A stretch of 64,000 nucleotides of DNA from DASUAS01 sp963750045 (lineage in GTDB: Bacteria > Actinomycetota > Acidimicrobiia > IMCC26256 > DASPTH01), in assembly GCA_963750045.1 (NCBI GenBank), contig CAVVPD010000004.1:186001-250000 (forward strand). Direction: 5' to 3'. A model generated the notes under the pieces. It saw only the letters and a program-made list of their open reading frames with translations. It searched no databases and was not told where the DNA came from. This document shows positions 1-9,376 of this stretch, one piece after another (the first letter of the stretch is position 1; every line of letters starts with the position of its first letter). A program made the translations under genes and the position numbers.

Positions 1-37
1 CATCGGTCTCGCCGGTCGAGGGGCAGTGGTACCGCGC

Positions 38-611
38 TCAGCGCCAGTTCGGGCGGTAGTCGAGGCTGTAGCGCATGTCACGGGCCGCTCGCCGATCACG
101 TGGGCCGGCACGCCGCCGACGATTGCATACGGCTCGACGTCCTTCGTCACGACTGCGCCGGCGCAGATGATGGCGCCCTCGCCGATCGTGACGCCGCCGA
201 GCACCGTCGCGCCCAATGCGATCCACGCGCGGTCGCCGAACGACGATCGGCTCGAAGACGGCGACGAAGTCGGGGTCGCGTACGTCGTGCTTGGCGCTCA
301 TGAAGCGGCAGTACCCGGTGATGTTCACCTGCCGGCCGATCGTCAGGCCGCCGCGTGCGTCGAGGCCCACCTTCGGAACCGATCGCGGTGTGGGCGCCGA
401 TCGTGAGCCGCGAGGGCTTCCCGACATCCACACCGAGCATGATCGTCGTGGTACGGATATCCTCGAAACTCACCCCGAGCGCCTGGTAGGCCCGCATCCG
501 CGGGGCAATGAGCGGGATTCGCGCAACGAGATGGTTGAGCAGATACTCGGGCGGGGGCGCGTAGCGCCGCACCAACGCCGAGTCGCGAAGGGCCATCGCG
601 GGAGCATACAT
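38..611 (-). CDS. Hexapeptide-repeat acyltransferase (maltose/galactoside O-acetyltransferase-like), frame broken
   Basis: Left-handed beta-helix acyltransferase expected to O-acetylate a sugar or glycan using acetyl-CoA. The start at 611 gives a short helical N-terminus, then hexapeptide-type turns: LTIGAHTAIGSE, LTIGRQVNITGY and, in a third frame, TVLGGVTIGEGAIICAGAVV and IVGGVPAHVIGERP. The last stretch, RDMRYSLDYRPNWR and a stop at 38-40, resembles the C-terminus of WbbJ-type acetyltransferases. The pieces lie in different frames (breaks near 420, 240 and 80), so one intact protein of about 190 residues is inferred after indel correction. The family call is fairly safe; the acceptor is unknown. 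It ends next to the divergent window edge, so its operon is not visible. Confidence 0.7.
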
Positions 612-684
612 GGCGCTCGTGGGTCGGTCGCCACGTCGAACTCGCGTGTCTCGCGCGTCGGGCGCGCAGACTGTCAGCGCGCCC

Positions 685-2710
685 TCAGGCGTCGATGGTG
701 GCCCGGATCTTGTCGACGAGGTGCCCGGGGACCGGGTCGTGGTGCGAGTGCGAGGCGGTGAAGCGCCCGCGCCCGCCGGTCATCGAGCGCAGGTCGATCG
801 TGTAGCGCAGCACCTCGGAGGTGGGCACCAGGGCGACGATCTCGACCTCCCCGTTGCCGATCGCGCTCGACCCCTGGATCCGTCCGCGCTTCGCGTTGAG
901 GTCGCCCATGATGTCGCCCAGGTTCGTCTCGGGCGCGGTCACGACCAGCTCGCTGATCGGTTCGAGCAGGATCGGCTCGGCCTTCGCCATCGCCTCCTTG
1001 AACCCGATCGAGCCGGCCATCTTGAAGCTCATCTCCGACGAGTCGACCGAGTGGTACTTGCCGTCGAAGCACGTCACCTTCACGTCGACCACCGGGAAGC
1101 CGAACACGCCGCCGTGCTCCATGGTCTCGTGCACGCCCTTCTCGACCGCGGGGATGAACTGGCGCGGGATCGCGCCGCCGACGATCTGGTCGACGAACTC
1201 GAACCCGCCGCCGCGCTCGAGCGGCTCGACGCGGAGAAACGCCACCCCGAACTGGCCGTGGCCGCCGGTCTGCTTCTTGTACTTGCCCTCCGCCTCGGCG
1301 TCGTGGGTGATGGTCTCGCGGTACGCGACCTTGACGTCCTCGGCTTCGACGTCGACGCCGAGCTTGCGCCGCAGGCGCTCCTGCGCGATGCCGAGGTGGG
1401 TCTCGCCCTGGCCCCAGAGCAGGGTCTGGTGGGTCTCCGCGTTGCGTTCGAGGCGCAGCGACGGGTCCTCGTCGAGCAGGCGGTGCAACGCGTTGGCCAG
1501 CTTGTCCTCGTCGCTCTTGGACTTGGCCCGGATGGCGACGGCGAGCACCGGCGCGGGTGGCGCGAACGGCTCGACCGCGATCTCGGCGCCGCGCGCGCCG
1601 AGCACGTCGCCGGTGGTGGTGTCGGCGAGCTTCGCCACCGCGGCGATGTCGCCCGCGGGGACCTCCGACACCGGCTCCTGCTCCTTGCCCCGCATCAGCG
1701 TGAGCTGGTGCAGGCGCTCCTCGTGCATGGTGCGCCCGTTGACGACGGTGGCGTCGGCCTTCACCGTCCCCTGGAGCACCTTGAAGAGGTTCACGTGGCC
1801 GACGTAGGGATCGACGATGGTCTTGAACACGAACGCGACGGGTGGGCCGTCGCCGGCCGCCGGGGTCGGCGCGGGCCCCTCCTCCACGATGAAGGTGGCG
1901 AGGCGGTCGACGCCGATGAGCTTGGTGGCGCTGCCGCACAGCACCGGGAACACCGACCCCGACGCGACCCCGTCGGCCAGCGCGTGCCGCGAGCTCGCTC
2001 GTCGGGATGGTCTCGTCCGCGAGGTAGCGCTCCATGAGATCGTCGTCGCCGACCACGATCCCCTCGATGAGCGAGTCGTGGATCGAGTGCTCCTCCATCT
2101 CCATCTCGGGCGGGATGGGGCCCTCGGTCGCGGTGCCGTCGACGTAGTGGACCGCGTGGTCGTCGAGCAGCTCCACCACGCCATGGAAGTCGGCCTCGTC
2201 GCCGATCGGGAGCTGCAACGGCGCGACCCCCGCGCCGAACTTCGCCTTGAGCTCGTCGAGCGTGCGCGAGAAGGAGGCGCGCTCCCGGTCGAGCTTGTTG
2301 ACGAAGATGGCGCGCGGGAGGCCGACCTCGTCGGCCATGCGCCAGGCGATCTCCGTCTGCACCTCGACCCCCTCGACGGCCGACACCACGAACACCGCGA
2401 GGTCGGCCGCGCGCAGGGCGGCGGCGACGTCGCTCACGAAGTCGGCGTAGCCGGGGGTGTCGATCAGGTTGAGCTTGTAGCCGTCGTGCTCGGACGGGGC
2501 GAGCGCGAGCGACACCGAGATCCGCCGGCGGGCCTCCTCGGGATCGAAGTCGGTGGTGGTGTTGCCGTCCTCGACCTTGCCCAGCCGGGGGATCGCCCCG
2601 GAGAGGAAGAGGAGGGCCTCGGTGAGGGAGGTCTTGCCCGACCCGCCGTGACCCACCAGGGCCACGTTGCGGATCTTCTCCGTCGGGAACGTCTTGACCG
2701 CCACCGGCAC
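685..2710 (-). CDS. fusA2: Elongation factor G-like protein (FusA2 type)
   Basis: Translational GTPase paralogous to EF-G. The N-terminus carries a P-loop of the paralogue type, GHGGSGKTSL, where canonical EF-G has GHIDAGKTT. Switch II is DTPGYADFV and the guanine-specificity motif is NKLD. After a single-base break near 1990 the second frame continues with domain II, domain III/IV (GGHGQFGV, GGAIPRQFIPAVEKG) and domain V, ending at 685. Total length is about 675 residues, normal for EF-G. GTG codons at 2710 and 2704 are the likely starts; the upstream extension in the same frame looks non-coding. No rpsL/rpsG/tuf neighbours are present, which argues for the fusA2-like paralogue rather than the str-operon EF-G. 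Its exact role is not settled in the family. Confidence 0.88.
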
Positions 2711-2864
2711 CCCCAGTGTCTGTTGGTCAGTGTCCTTCGCGCGTCGTGTCGGCAATCTAAGCAGGTCGCCGCGTGCCCCGCCCGGGCCCGACACGCGCCC
2801 TACCGGGTGTTAGCCTGAATCTCGCACGTTCCCCCCTCCGTTCCCGACCGAGGACGTTCTCCGC

Positions 2865-3578
2865 ATGCTCGACGGACGCTGGCGCGCGACGGTCGAGCGA
2901 GGGCTCGAACCGGTCGGCAAGAGCCTGCACCGTGCCGGGATCACCGCCGACGGGCTCACCATCATCGGCCTCGTCTTCGCCATCGGCACCGCCTTCCTCA
3001 TCGCCGACGGCCACCTCCTCCTCGGGGTGTTCGGCGTGATCCTCACCGGTCTGCCCGACATCCTGGACGGCTCGGTGGCGCGCCAGAGCGGCCGGGCCGG
3101 CCCCCGCGGGGCCTTCTTCGACTCGGTGTGCGACCGCGTCGCCGACGCCGCCCTGTTCCTGGGCGTGGCCTGGTACCTCTCCCACGACGACGCGCAGCTG
3201 CCGGTGCTGGTGATGGCGGTGCTCGCCCTCTCGATGCTCATCACCTACGAGCGCGCGCGGGCCGAGTCGCTCGGCTTCCAGGCGCGTGGCGGCCTGATGG
3301 AGCGCGCCGAGCGCCTCGTGCTGCTCGGCGTGGGGTTGGCCTTCGACATCCTCGTCCCGGTCCTGTGGATCATGCTGGCCCTCACCGCCATCACCGCGGT
3401 GCAGCGGTTCGTCAAGGTGTGGCGCCAGGCGACGCCACAACGGCCCCGCCGGACCCGCCACCACCGGGGGTCGGGAACCGAGGAGCCGCGGGCCGGCAGC
3501 CTCGCCCAGTGGTGGGCGGCGCATCGCCCCCAGACCGAGCGCACCGGCGGCTCGGGCTCCACGTCCCGCCGTCGCTGA
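2865..3578 (+). CDS. pgsA: CDP-alcohol phosphatidyltransferase, probable phosphatidylinositol phosphate synthase
   Basis: Integral-membrane enzyme that joins CDP-diacylglycerol to an alcohol head group; in actinobacteria this position makes phosphatidylinositol phosphate, the lipid base of PIMs. The complete CDP-alcohol signature D-x2-DG-x2-AR-x8-G-x3-D-x3-D is present at about residues 64-90 (DILDGSVAR, then GAFFDSVCD). About six hydrophobic helices follow the usual pattern, and the C-terminus is a basic, Arg-rich cytosolic tail. Length is 237 residues, typical. The gene is followed after 13 bp by an acyltransferase and then a PimA-like mannosyltransferase, the Rv2612c-Rv2611c-Rv2610c order of M. 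tuberculosis, which is the main reason to choose inositol phosphate over glycerol phosphate as the acceptor. Confidence 0.9.
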   Translation: MLDGRWRATVERGLEPVGKSLHRAGITADGLTIIGLVFAIGTAFLIADGHLLLGVFGVILTGLPDILDGSVARQSGRAGPRGAFFDSVCDRVADAALFLGVAWYLSHDDAQLPVLVMAVLALSMLITYERARAESLGFQARGGLMERAERLVLLGVGLAFDILVPVLWIMLALTAITAVQRFVKVWRQATPQRPRRTRHHRGSGTEEPRAGSLAQWWAAHRPQTERTGGSGSTSRRR

Positions 3579-3591
3579 CCCGTTCCCCGAA

Positions 3592-4506
3592 TTGCCCTCC
3601 GCGTTGGCGATCCTCCCCGAGCGCACCCCGTACCTCGCGTACCGGGCCGGTGCCGAGATCGCCCGCTTCGTCCCGGAGCCCGTCGGGGCGTCCCTCGCCC
3701 GCGGGCTCGCGCACGTCGCCCCCGCCGTGCTCACCGAGCGCCGCCACCAGGTCGAACGCAACCTCCGCCGCGTCCACGGGCCCGGAATTCCCGGTGTCGA
3801 GCTCCAGCGGGCGGTGACCGCGACGTTCGAGTCGTACGGCCGCTACTTCTACGAGCTGTTCCGGCTGCCGACCTACGACCGGGCGTGGATCGAGGACCAC
3901 TTCCGCTGCGTCGGGATCGAGCACATCGCCGCCGCGGTCGAGGCGGGGCGCGGCGCGGTGCTCGCCCTGCCCCACCTCGGGAACTGGGACTTCGCGGGGG
4001 CCTGGCTGGCGCTCCAGGGCTACCGCGTCACGGTGGTCGCGGAGCCGGTCGAACCCCCCGAGCTGTTCGAGTGGTTCGTGGAGACCCGTGCCCAGCTCGG
4101 GATGCGGGTGGTGCCCTTGTCGCCGTCGGCGTTCACCGAGATCTTGCAGGCGGTGCACGACAACGAGGTGGTGTGCCTCCTCTGCGACCGGGACCTCACC
4201 GGCGACGGGGTCGAGGTCGAGTTCTTCGGCGAGCGCACCACGATGCCGGGAGGTCCGGCGATGCTCGCGTTGCGCAGCGGTGCCCCGCTGCTTCCCGCCG
4301 GTTGCTACTTCCGCACCCGCGGCCGGCACCAGACCGACATCCTCGAGCCCCTCGACACCGCGCGCGCCGGGGGGATCCGCGACGACCTCACCCGGGTGAC
4401 CCAGACCCTCGCCCACCGCTTCGAGGACCTCATCCGGGTCGCCCCCACCCACTGGCACCTCCTGCAGCCGAACTGGCCCAGCGACCGGCGTGACCAGCCC
4501 GGATGA
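3592..4506 (+). CDS. patA: Phosphatidylinositol mannoside acyltransferase (PatA/HtrB family)
   Basis: Lysophospholipid-type acyltransferase of the HtrB/LpxL family that transfers a fatty acyl chain onto a PIM mannose at the inner face of the membrane. The HX4D catalytic motif is visible as HLGNWDFAG near residue 125, and the second conserved block reads CDRDLTGDGVEVEFFG. It is 304 residues, close to the family size of about 300-315. The TTG at 3592 is taken as start because it lies 13 bp after pgsA and keeps the N-terminal amphipathic segment; nearby alternatives cannot be excluded. The stop overlaps the ATG of the next gene (ATGA at 4503-4506), indicating coupled translation with pimA. Confidence 0.88.
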   Translation: MPSALAILPERTPYLAYRAGAEIARFVPEPVGASLARGLAHVAPAVLTERRHQVERNLRRVHGPGIPGVELQRAVTATFESYGRYFYELFRLPTYDRAWIEDHFRCVGIEHIAAAVEAGRGAVLALPHLGNWDFAGAWLALQGYRVTVVAEPVEPPELFEWFVETRAQLGMRVVPLSPSAFTEILQAVHDNEVVCLLCDRDLTGDGVEVEFFGERTTMPGGPAMLALRSGAPLLPAGCYFRTRGRHQTDILEPLDTARAGGIRDDLTRVTQTLAHRFEDLIRVAPTHWHLLQPNWPSDRRDQPG

Positions 4507-5651
4507 CGGACGCGGGAGGGGGATGCGATGATCACCGGGTGGGGAGGGAAGCCCGCGGCCTGAGGGTCATGCTCTTGTGCCCGTACTCGCTGACGCTCTT
4601 CGGGGGCGTCCAGGGGCAGGTGCTCGGGCTCGCGCGCGCCCTGCGCGGGCTCGGCGTCGACGCCCGCATCGTGGCGCCGTGCGACGGCCCGCCCCCGGAG
4701 CCCGGGATCACGACCGTCGGCCCGAGCACCCGGCTCCCGAGCAACGGGTCGGTGGCGCCCATCGCCACCGGGCGGGCCGTCGCCCGGCGGACCATCGAGG
4801 CCCTGCGGACCTTCCAGCCCGACGTGCTGCACCTCCACGAGCCGCTGTCGCCCGGTCCGAACCACGCGGCGCTGGTCGGTACCACGATCCCCGCGGTGGG
4901 CACGTTCCACTCCGCCCGGGCCGGTCGCAACGGCTGGTACGAGACGTTCCGCTCCGGACTGCGCCCGATGATGCGCCGCCTGGCGGTGTCGACCGCGGTC
5001 TCGGAAGACGCCAAGCGCCAGGTCACCCAGACCTTCGGGGGCGAATGCGAGATCCTCCCGAACGGGGTCGACGTCGCCAGCCTCGCGGTCGGGCGGTCGT
5101 CGCCGGCGCCGTCGCCCGCGATCGTGTTCGTGGGCCGCCACGAGCGCCGGAAGGGGCTGGCGGTGCTGCTCGACGCGTTCGCCGGCCTCGACCGTGACGC
5201 CGACCTGTGGGTGATCGGCGACGGACCCCACCAGGACGCGTTGCGGGACCGGGGAGTGCCACGGGTGGAGTGGCTCGGGCGGGTCCCCGAGGAGGAGAAG
5301 CAGGCCCGCCTCCGGGGCGCGACCGTGGCCTGCTTCCCGGCGCTCGACGGCGAGTCGTTCGGCGTGGTGCTGGTGGAGGCCATGGCCGCGGGCACCGCCG
5401 TGGTCGCGTCCGAGATCGACGGCTACCGCACGGTGTCGCGCCAGGACCGGGAGGCGCTGCTGGTGCCACCCGGTGACGCCCACGCGCTGCGGACGGCACT
5501 GCGGGTGCTGCTCGACGAACCCGGCCGGCGGGATGCCCTCGTGGTCGCGGGCCGGACCCGCGCCGAGGAGTTCTCGATGGCGCGCCTCGCCGAGCGGTTC
5601 CTCCCGCTCTACGAGCGGGCCATCGCCACGTCGAATGCGCCGGTCGGATGA
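4503..5651 (+). CDS. pimA: Phosphatidylinositol alpha-mannosyltransferase (GT4)
   Basis: GT-B glycosyltransferase that adds the first mannose from GDP-mannose to phosphatidylinositol on the cytoplasmic face of the membrane. The N-terminal Rossmann half opens with LRVMLLCPYSLTLFGGVQGQ; the glycine-rich GGVQGQ loop is typical of PimA. The C-terminal half has VFVGRHERRKG and the GT4 E-x7-E motif ESFGVVLVEAMAAG. Length is 382 residues against 380-390 for PimA. The ATG overlaps the stop of the acyltransferase by ATGA. About 20 residues precede the first strand, so a downstream start is possible. With the two upstream genes it forms a complete pgsA-patA-pimA operon. Confidence 0.92.
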   Translation: MTDAGGGCDDHRVGREARGLRVMLLCPYSLTLFGGVQGQVLGLARALRGLGVDARIVAPCDGPPPEPGITTVGPSTRLPSNGSVAPIATGRAVARRTIEALRTFQPDVLHLHEPLSPGPNHAALVGTTIPAVGTFHSARAGRNGWYETFRSGLRPMMRRLAVSTAVSEDAKRQVTQTFGGECEILPNGVDVASLAVGRSSPAPSPAIVFVGRHERRKGLAVLLDAFAGLDRDADLWVIGDGPHQDALRDRGVPRVEWLGRVPEEEKQARLRGATVACFPALDGESFGVVLVEAMAAGTAVVASEIDGYRTVSRQDREALLVPPGDAHALRTALRVLLDEPGRRDALVVAGRTRAEEFSMARLAERFLPLYERAIATSNAPVG

Positions 5652-5680
5652 TGCCGGTCGGATGATGCCGGTGGGATGAT
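5639..5680 (+). repeat. Three tandem 14-bp repeats at the pimA 3' end
   Basis: The unit GCCGGTCGGATGAT occurs at 5639-5652 and 5653-5666, with a one-base variant (GCCGGTGGGATGAT) at 5667-5680. The first copy contains the pimA stop codon at 5649-5651, so the array begins inside the last codons of the gene and runs into the 64-bp gap before lemA. Slippage duplication is the simplest explanation. No transcriptional role can be shown. Confidence 0.85.
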
Positions 5681-5715
5681 GCAGGCGGTTGGGAGCCCGC
5701 AGGTAGAGTGACGGG

Positions 5716-6268
5716 ATGGTCGTCGTGATCGTCGTCGTCGTGTTGGTGGTCCTGGCCCTGCTGTTCTTCTGGCTCGGGTACAACGGGCTGGTCAAGCGGC
5801 GGAACCAGGTCGACAACGCGTGGTCGCAGATCGACGTCCAGCTCAAGCGGCGCCACGACCTGATCCCCAACCTGGTGGAGACGGTCAAGGGCTACGCGGC
5901 CCACGAGCGGGGCACGTTCGAAGCGGTCACCGCGGCGCGGGCGAACGCGATCAACGCGCAGACGCCGGCCGACCAGGCCCAGGCCGAGAACGTGCTCTCC
6001 GGTGCGTTGAAGAGCCTGTTCGCCGTGGCCGAGGCCTACCCCGACCTCAAGGCCAACCAGAACTTCCTGAACCTCCAGGAGGAGCTCACGTCGACGGAGG
6101 ACAAGGTCGCGTTACGCGCGGCAGTTCTACAACGACAGCGTGCTCAGCTACAACACCAAGATCCAGCAGTTCCCCACCGTCATCCTGGCCGGGATGTTCC
6201 ACTTCGAGAAGCGCGAGTTCTTCGACGCCGCTCCCGAGGACACCGAGCCGGTGCAGGTGCAGTTCTGA
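5716..6268 (+). CDS. lemA: LemA family membrane protein
   Basis: Small protein with one N-terminal membrane helix (residues 1-20, Val/Leu-rich) followed by a long helical bundle. The LemA core is clear: GLVKRRNQVDNAWSQIDVQL, RRHDLIPNLVETVKG, then SLFAVAEAYPDLKANQNF and LQEELTSTEDKVA. A single extra base near 6116 breaks the frame; afterwards the next frame gives ARQFYNDSVLSYNTKIQQFP and the family C-terminus to the stop at 6266-6268. About 184 residues once repaired, normal for LemA. It sits directly before an HtpX-type protease, a recurring LemA-protease pairing. Function in the envelope is not firmly known. Confidence 0.9.
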
Positions 6269-6375
6269 GCCCCGAGGTTCTCAGCCCATAGCGCTCGCTC
6301 CTCGGCGCCGCCGGTCCCTCCTCCCGGGGAGTGACCGCCAGGCGCCGGAGCCGGTTCCGAGACAGGTCGAATCCC

Positions 6376-7285
6376 GTGTACGAGCAGATCGCGGCTAACA
6401 AGCGCCGTACGTTCCTGATGCTCTTCGGGTTCGTGGTGCTGATCACGATCGTCGCGGCGGCGATCGTCCTCCTCTTCGGCGGGGGCTGGGTCGGCGTCAT
6501 CATCGCGCTTCGCCATCGCGATGGCGCTGGCGTGGGGCTCGTACTTCAACTCCGACAAGATCGCCATCGCCGCCAGCCGGGCGAAACCCGCCGACGAGCT
6601 CGAGTACCGCCGCTACCACAACCTCGTCGAGGGCCTGTGCATCGCCGCCGGGCTGCCCAAGCCCAAGCTCTACGTCGTCGACGACCCCGCACCGAACGCG
6701 TTCGCCACCGGGCGCAATCCGAAGCATGCGGCGGTCGCGGTCACCACGGGCCTCCTCGACACGATGAACCGGGTCGAGCTCGAGGGCGTGCTGGCGCACG
6801 AGCTCTCGCACGTCAAGAACTACGACATCCTCGTCACCACCGTCGCGGTCACGGCGGTCGGCACCATCGCGCTGATCTCCGACATCGGCCTCCGGTTCGC
6901 CTTCTGGGGCGGCTTGAGCGGCCGGCGCGACAACAACGGTGATTCGGGCCCGATCGGCGCGGTCATCGCCATCGCGTCGCTGGCCATCCTGATGCTGGCG
7001 CCGTTCGCCGGCTACCTGATGCAGATGGCGATGAGCCGCAACCGCGAGTACCTCGCCGACGCCAGTGGCGTGCAGCTGACGCGTTACCCGCCCGGGCTCA
7101 TCTCCGCGCTCGAGAAGCTCCGCGACGACCACGCCGTGGTGCACAACGCGACCAAGGCCACCGCGCAGATGTGGATCGAGCAGCCCCTCGAGACCGACGA
7201 GAAGAAGCAGGGCTCGAAGTTCAACAAGCTCTTCGACACCCACCCGCCGCTCGAGGACCGTATCAAGCGATTGCAGGAGATGTAG
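6376..7285 (+). CDS. htpX: M48 family zinc metalloprotease, HtpX-like
   Basis: Membrane-bound zinc protease of envelope quality control. The GTG at 6376 gives a short cytosolic lead and a membrane helix (TFLMLFGFVVLITIVAAAIV). One extra C near 6512 shifts the frame; after it come the second helix, the soluble domain with NAFATGRNPKHAAVAVTTGL, and the HExxH zinc motif in LEGVLAHELSHVKNYD. The third zinc ligand glutamate is in MSRNREYLADASGV, and the C-terminus DTHPPLEDRIKRLQEM is typical of HtpX. Repaired length is about 300 residues. It follows lemA by roughly 107 bp and its stop abuts the TTG start of the DUF3048 gene. Confidence 0.9.
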
Positions 7286-8412
7286 TTGAACCCGCGTACC
7301 CGCAACATCGTGATCTCGATCGTGGTCGTGCTCGTGCTCGCCGCGGCGGGCGTCGGTGTGGTGCTCGCCTCCGCCGGAGGCGGCAACGACAAGGCGGCGT
7401 CCACCACGTCGCGCGCCACGACGATCCCGCCACCACCACCACCACGGTGGCGCCACCGACCGCTCCCCTGACGGGCCTCCCCGACCCGGGTGGTGCGAGC
7501 CTGACCCGGCCCGCGCTGTCGGTGAAGGTCGAGAACACCCTGCCGCCCGTCCGCAGGCCGGGCTCGACGCAGGCCGACGTGGTCTACGAGGAGGTCGTGG
7601 AGGGCGGCATCACCCGCTTCGTCGCCATCTTCAACTCCGCGGTGCCGAACGTGATCGGCCCGGTGCGGTCGGTACGCGCGGAGGATCCCGGCGATCGTGT
7701 GGCCGATCGGCGGGATCTTCGCCTACTCGGGTGGGACGCAGGTGAACGTCGACGCCATCAACGCCGCGCCGGTGCACGCGGTCGACGAGGACTCGGGACC
7801 TGCGGGCAGTGCCATGGTGCGCAACGAGCCCAGCCAGCCGCCCCGCGACGCGCCCCACAACCTCTACGGCCTCGGCCCGGCGCTGTTCGCGCTCGGCGGG
7901 AACCCGGTACCGCCCCCGCCCCTGTTCCAGTACCTGGCCCAGGACGCCCCGCCGCTCACCGCCCAGGGCGTGCTCGACATGCACGTGGGCTTCGAAGCCG
8001 GTTACGACCCGACCTGGACGTGGGACGGTGCGCAGCGGCACGTGGAAGCGGGCGATCGACGGCGTGCCCCAGACCGCCGTCGGCGGGGCGCAGATCGCCC
8101 CGGCCAACGTAGTGGTGCAGTTCACGCGGTACTCCGGCGAGGCCGAGGGCCAGACCGTCGGGGAGGGCGACGCGTGGGTCTTCACCGACGGCACCGTGCG
8201 CATCGGTCGCTGGGTGCGACCCGACAAGGCCCAGCCCGCGCACTACGTCGACGACACTGGCGCGCCGATCCTCCTGCGGCCCGGGCGCACGTGGGTGGAG
8301 CTGCTCCCCGTGGGTGCGACGGTCGACGTGACCCACGCGCCGCTGCCCGGCGACCACGGTCCCGCCCGCGACGACCGCGGCCCCCTCCACGACCAAGAAG
8401 AAGAAGAAGTAG
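7286..8412 (+). CDS. Exported DUF3048 domain protein (YerB-like), several frame breaks
   Basis: Secreted or membrane-anchored protein of unknown function. The TTG at 7286 follows the htpX stop without a gap and gives one membrane helix (IVISIVVVLVLAAAGVGVVL), then a Ser/Thr/Pro linker. The DUF3048 core is recognisable: PLTGLP, RPALSVKVENT, RRPGSTQADVVYEEVVEGGI, RFVAIFNSAVPNVIGPVRSV, IGGIFAYSGGT, and later NVVVQFTRYSGEAEGQTVGE and GRTWVELLPVGATV. Single-base breaks fall near 7432, 7690, 8037 and 8342; most are repaired by deleting one base. The C-terminus is a TTVPPATTAAPSTTKKKK tail ending at 8412. Family assignment is good; no activity can be named. Confidence 0.82.
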
Positions 8413-8464
8413 CGGGGCGGAGAACACCTCCGAGGTCCGGGAACCCATTCGGTAGGCTGGCACC

Positions 8465-9349
8465 ATGACGGAACGCACCACGGGTACGGCCCGGGTCAAG
8501 CGCGGCCTCGCCGAGATGCTCCGCGGCGGCGTCATCATGGACGTCGTCACGCCCGAGCAGGCCAAGGTCGCCGAGGACGCCGGTGCGGTGGCGGTGATGG
8601 CGCTCGAGCGGGTGCCCGCCGACATCCGCCGCGACGGCGGCGTCGCCCGCATGAGCGACCCGGCCATGATCGAGGGCATCCAGGCCGCGGTCACCATCCC
8701 GGTGATGGCCAAGTGCCGCATCGGTCACTTCGCCGAGGCGCAGGTGCTCGAGGCGCTGGGCGTCGACTACATCGACGAGAGCGAGGTGCTCACCCCGGCC
8801 GACGAGGCGTTCCACGTCGACAAGTGGGCCTTCACGATCCCGTTCGTGTGCGGTGCCACCAACCTGGGCGAGGCGTTGCGGCGCATCTCCGAGGGCGCGT
8901 GCATGATCCGCTCGAAGGGCGAGGCCGGCACCGGCAACATCGTCGAGGCGGTCCGCCACCTGCGTTCGATCCTGGGCGACATCCGCAAGCTCACCGTGGC
9001 CGACGAGGCCGAGCTGTTCGGGTGGGCCAAGGAGCTGCGGGCCCCGATCGAGCTCGTGCAGGAGGTCGCCGAGCGCGGCGAGCTGCCCGTGCCCATGTTC
9101 TGCGCCGGCGGGATCGCCACCCCGGCCGACGCCGCGCTGGTGATGCAACTCGGCGCGCAGGCCGTGTTCGTGGGCAGCGGCATCTTCAAGAGCGCCGAGC
9201 CACCGACGATGGCCAAGGCGATCGTCGAGGCCGCCACCCACTTCGCCGACCCGACCATCGTGGCCAAGGTGTCACGCGGTCTCGGGGCCGCGATCCGCGG
9301 CGAGGAGATCGACACCCTCGACGTCAAGCTCGCCGATCGCGGCTGGTGA
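8465..9349 (+). CDS. pdxS: Pyridoxal 5'-phosphate synthase, lyase subunit PdxS
   Basis: Makes PLP directly from ribose 5-phosphate, glyceraldehyde 3-phosphate and ammonia (DXP-independent route), as a dodecamer fed with ammonia by PdxT. The 294-residue product is full length and unbroken. The catalytic Asp lies in GGVIMDVVTPEQA and the Schiff-base lysine in VMAKCRIGHF; phosphate-binding loops EGACMIRSKGEAGTGN and CAGGIATPADAA are also visible. pdxT follows after 27 bp, so the two subunits are presumably cotranscribed. Confidence 0.97.
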   Translation: MTERTTGTARVKRGLAEMLRGGVIMDVVTPEQAKVAEDAGAVAVMALERVPADIRRDGGVARMSDPAMIEGIQAAVTIPVMAKCRIGHFAEAQVLEALGVDYIDESEVLTPADEAFHVDKWAFTIPFVCGATNLGEALRRISEGACMIRSKGEAGTGNIVEAVRHLRSILGDIRKLTVADEAELFGWAKELRAPIELVQEVAERGELPVPMFCAGGIATPADAALVMQLGAQAVFVGSGIFKSAEPPTMAKAIVEAATHFADPTIVAKVSRGLGAAIRGEEIDTLDVKLADRGW

Positions 9350-9376
9350 CACGCGTGGACGAGAGGCCTCCAGGTC

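Noticed and set aside
674..2794. Long plus-strand open frames opposite the EF-G-like gene and others opposite rel, hisS and secD
   Set aside because: They are GC-rich antisense shadows made of Arg/Ala/Asp/His-rich sequence without domains, lying opposite well-conserved genes.
6360..6385. GGTCGAATCCCG resembling a tRNA T-arm upstream of htpX
   Set aside because: No matching acceptor, D-arm or anticodon stem can be drawn from the preceding 70 bases; the stretch is better read as the leader and GTG start of htpX.
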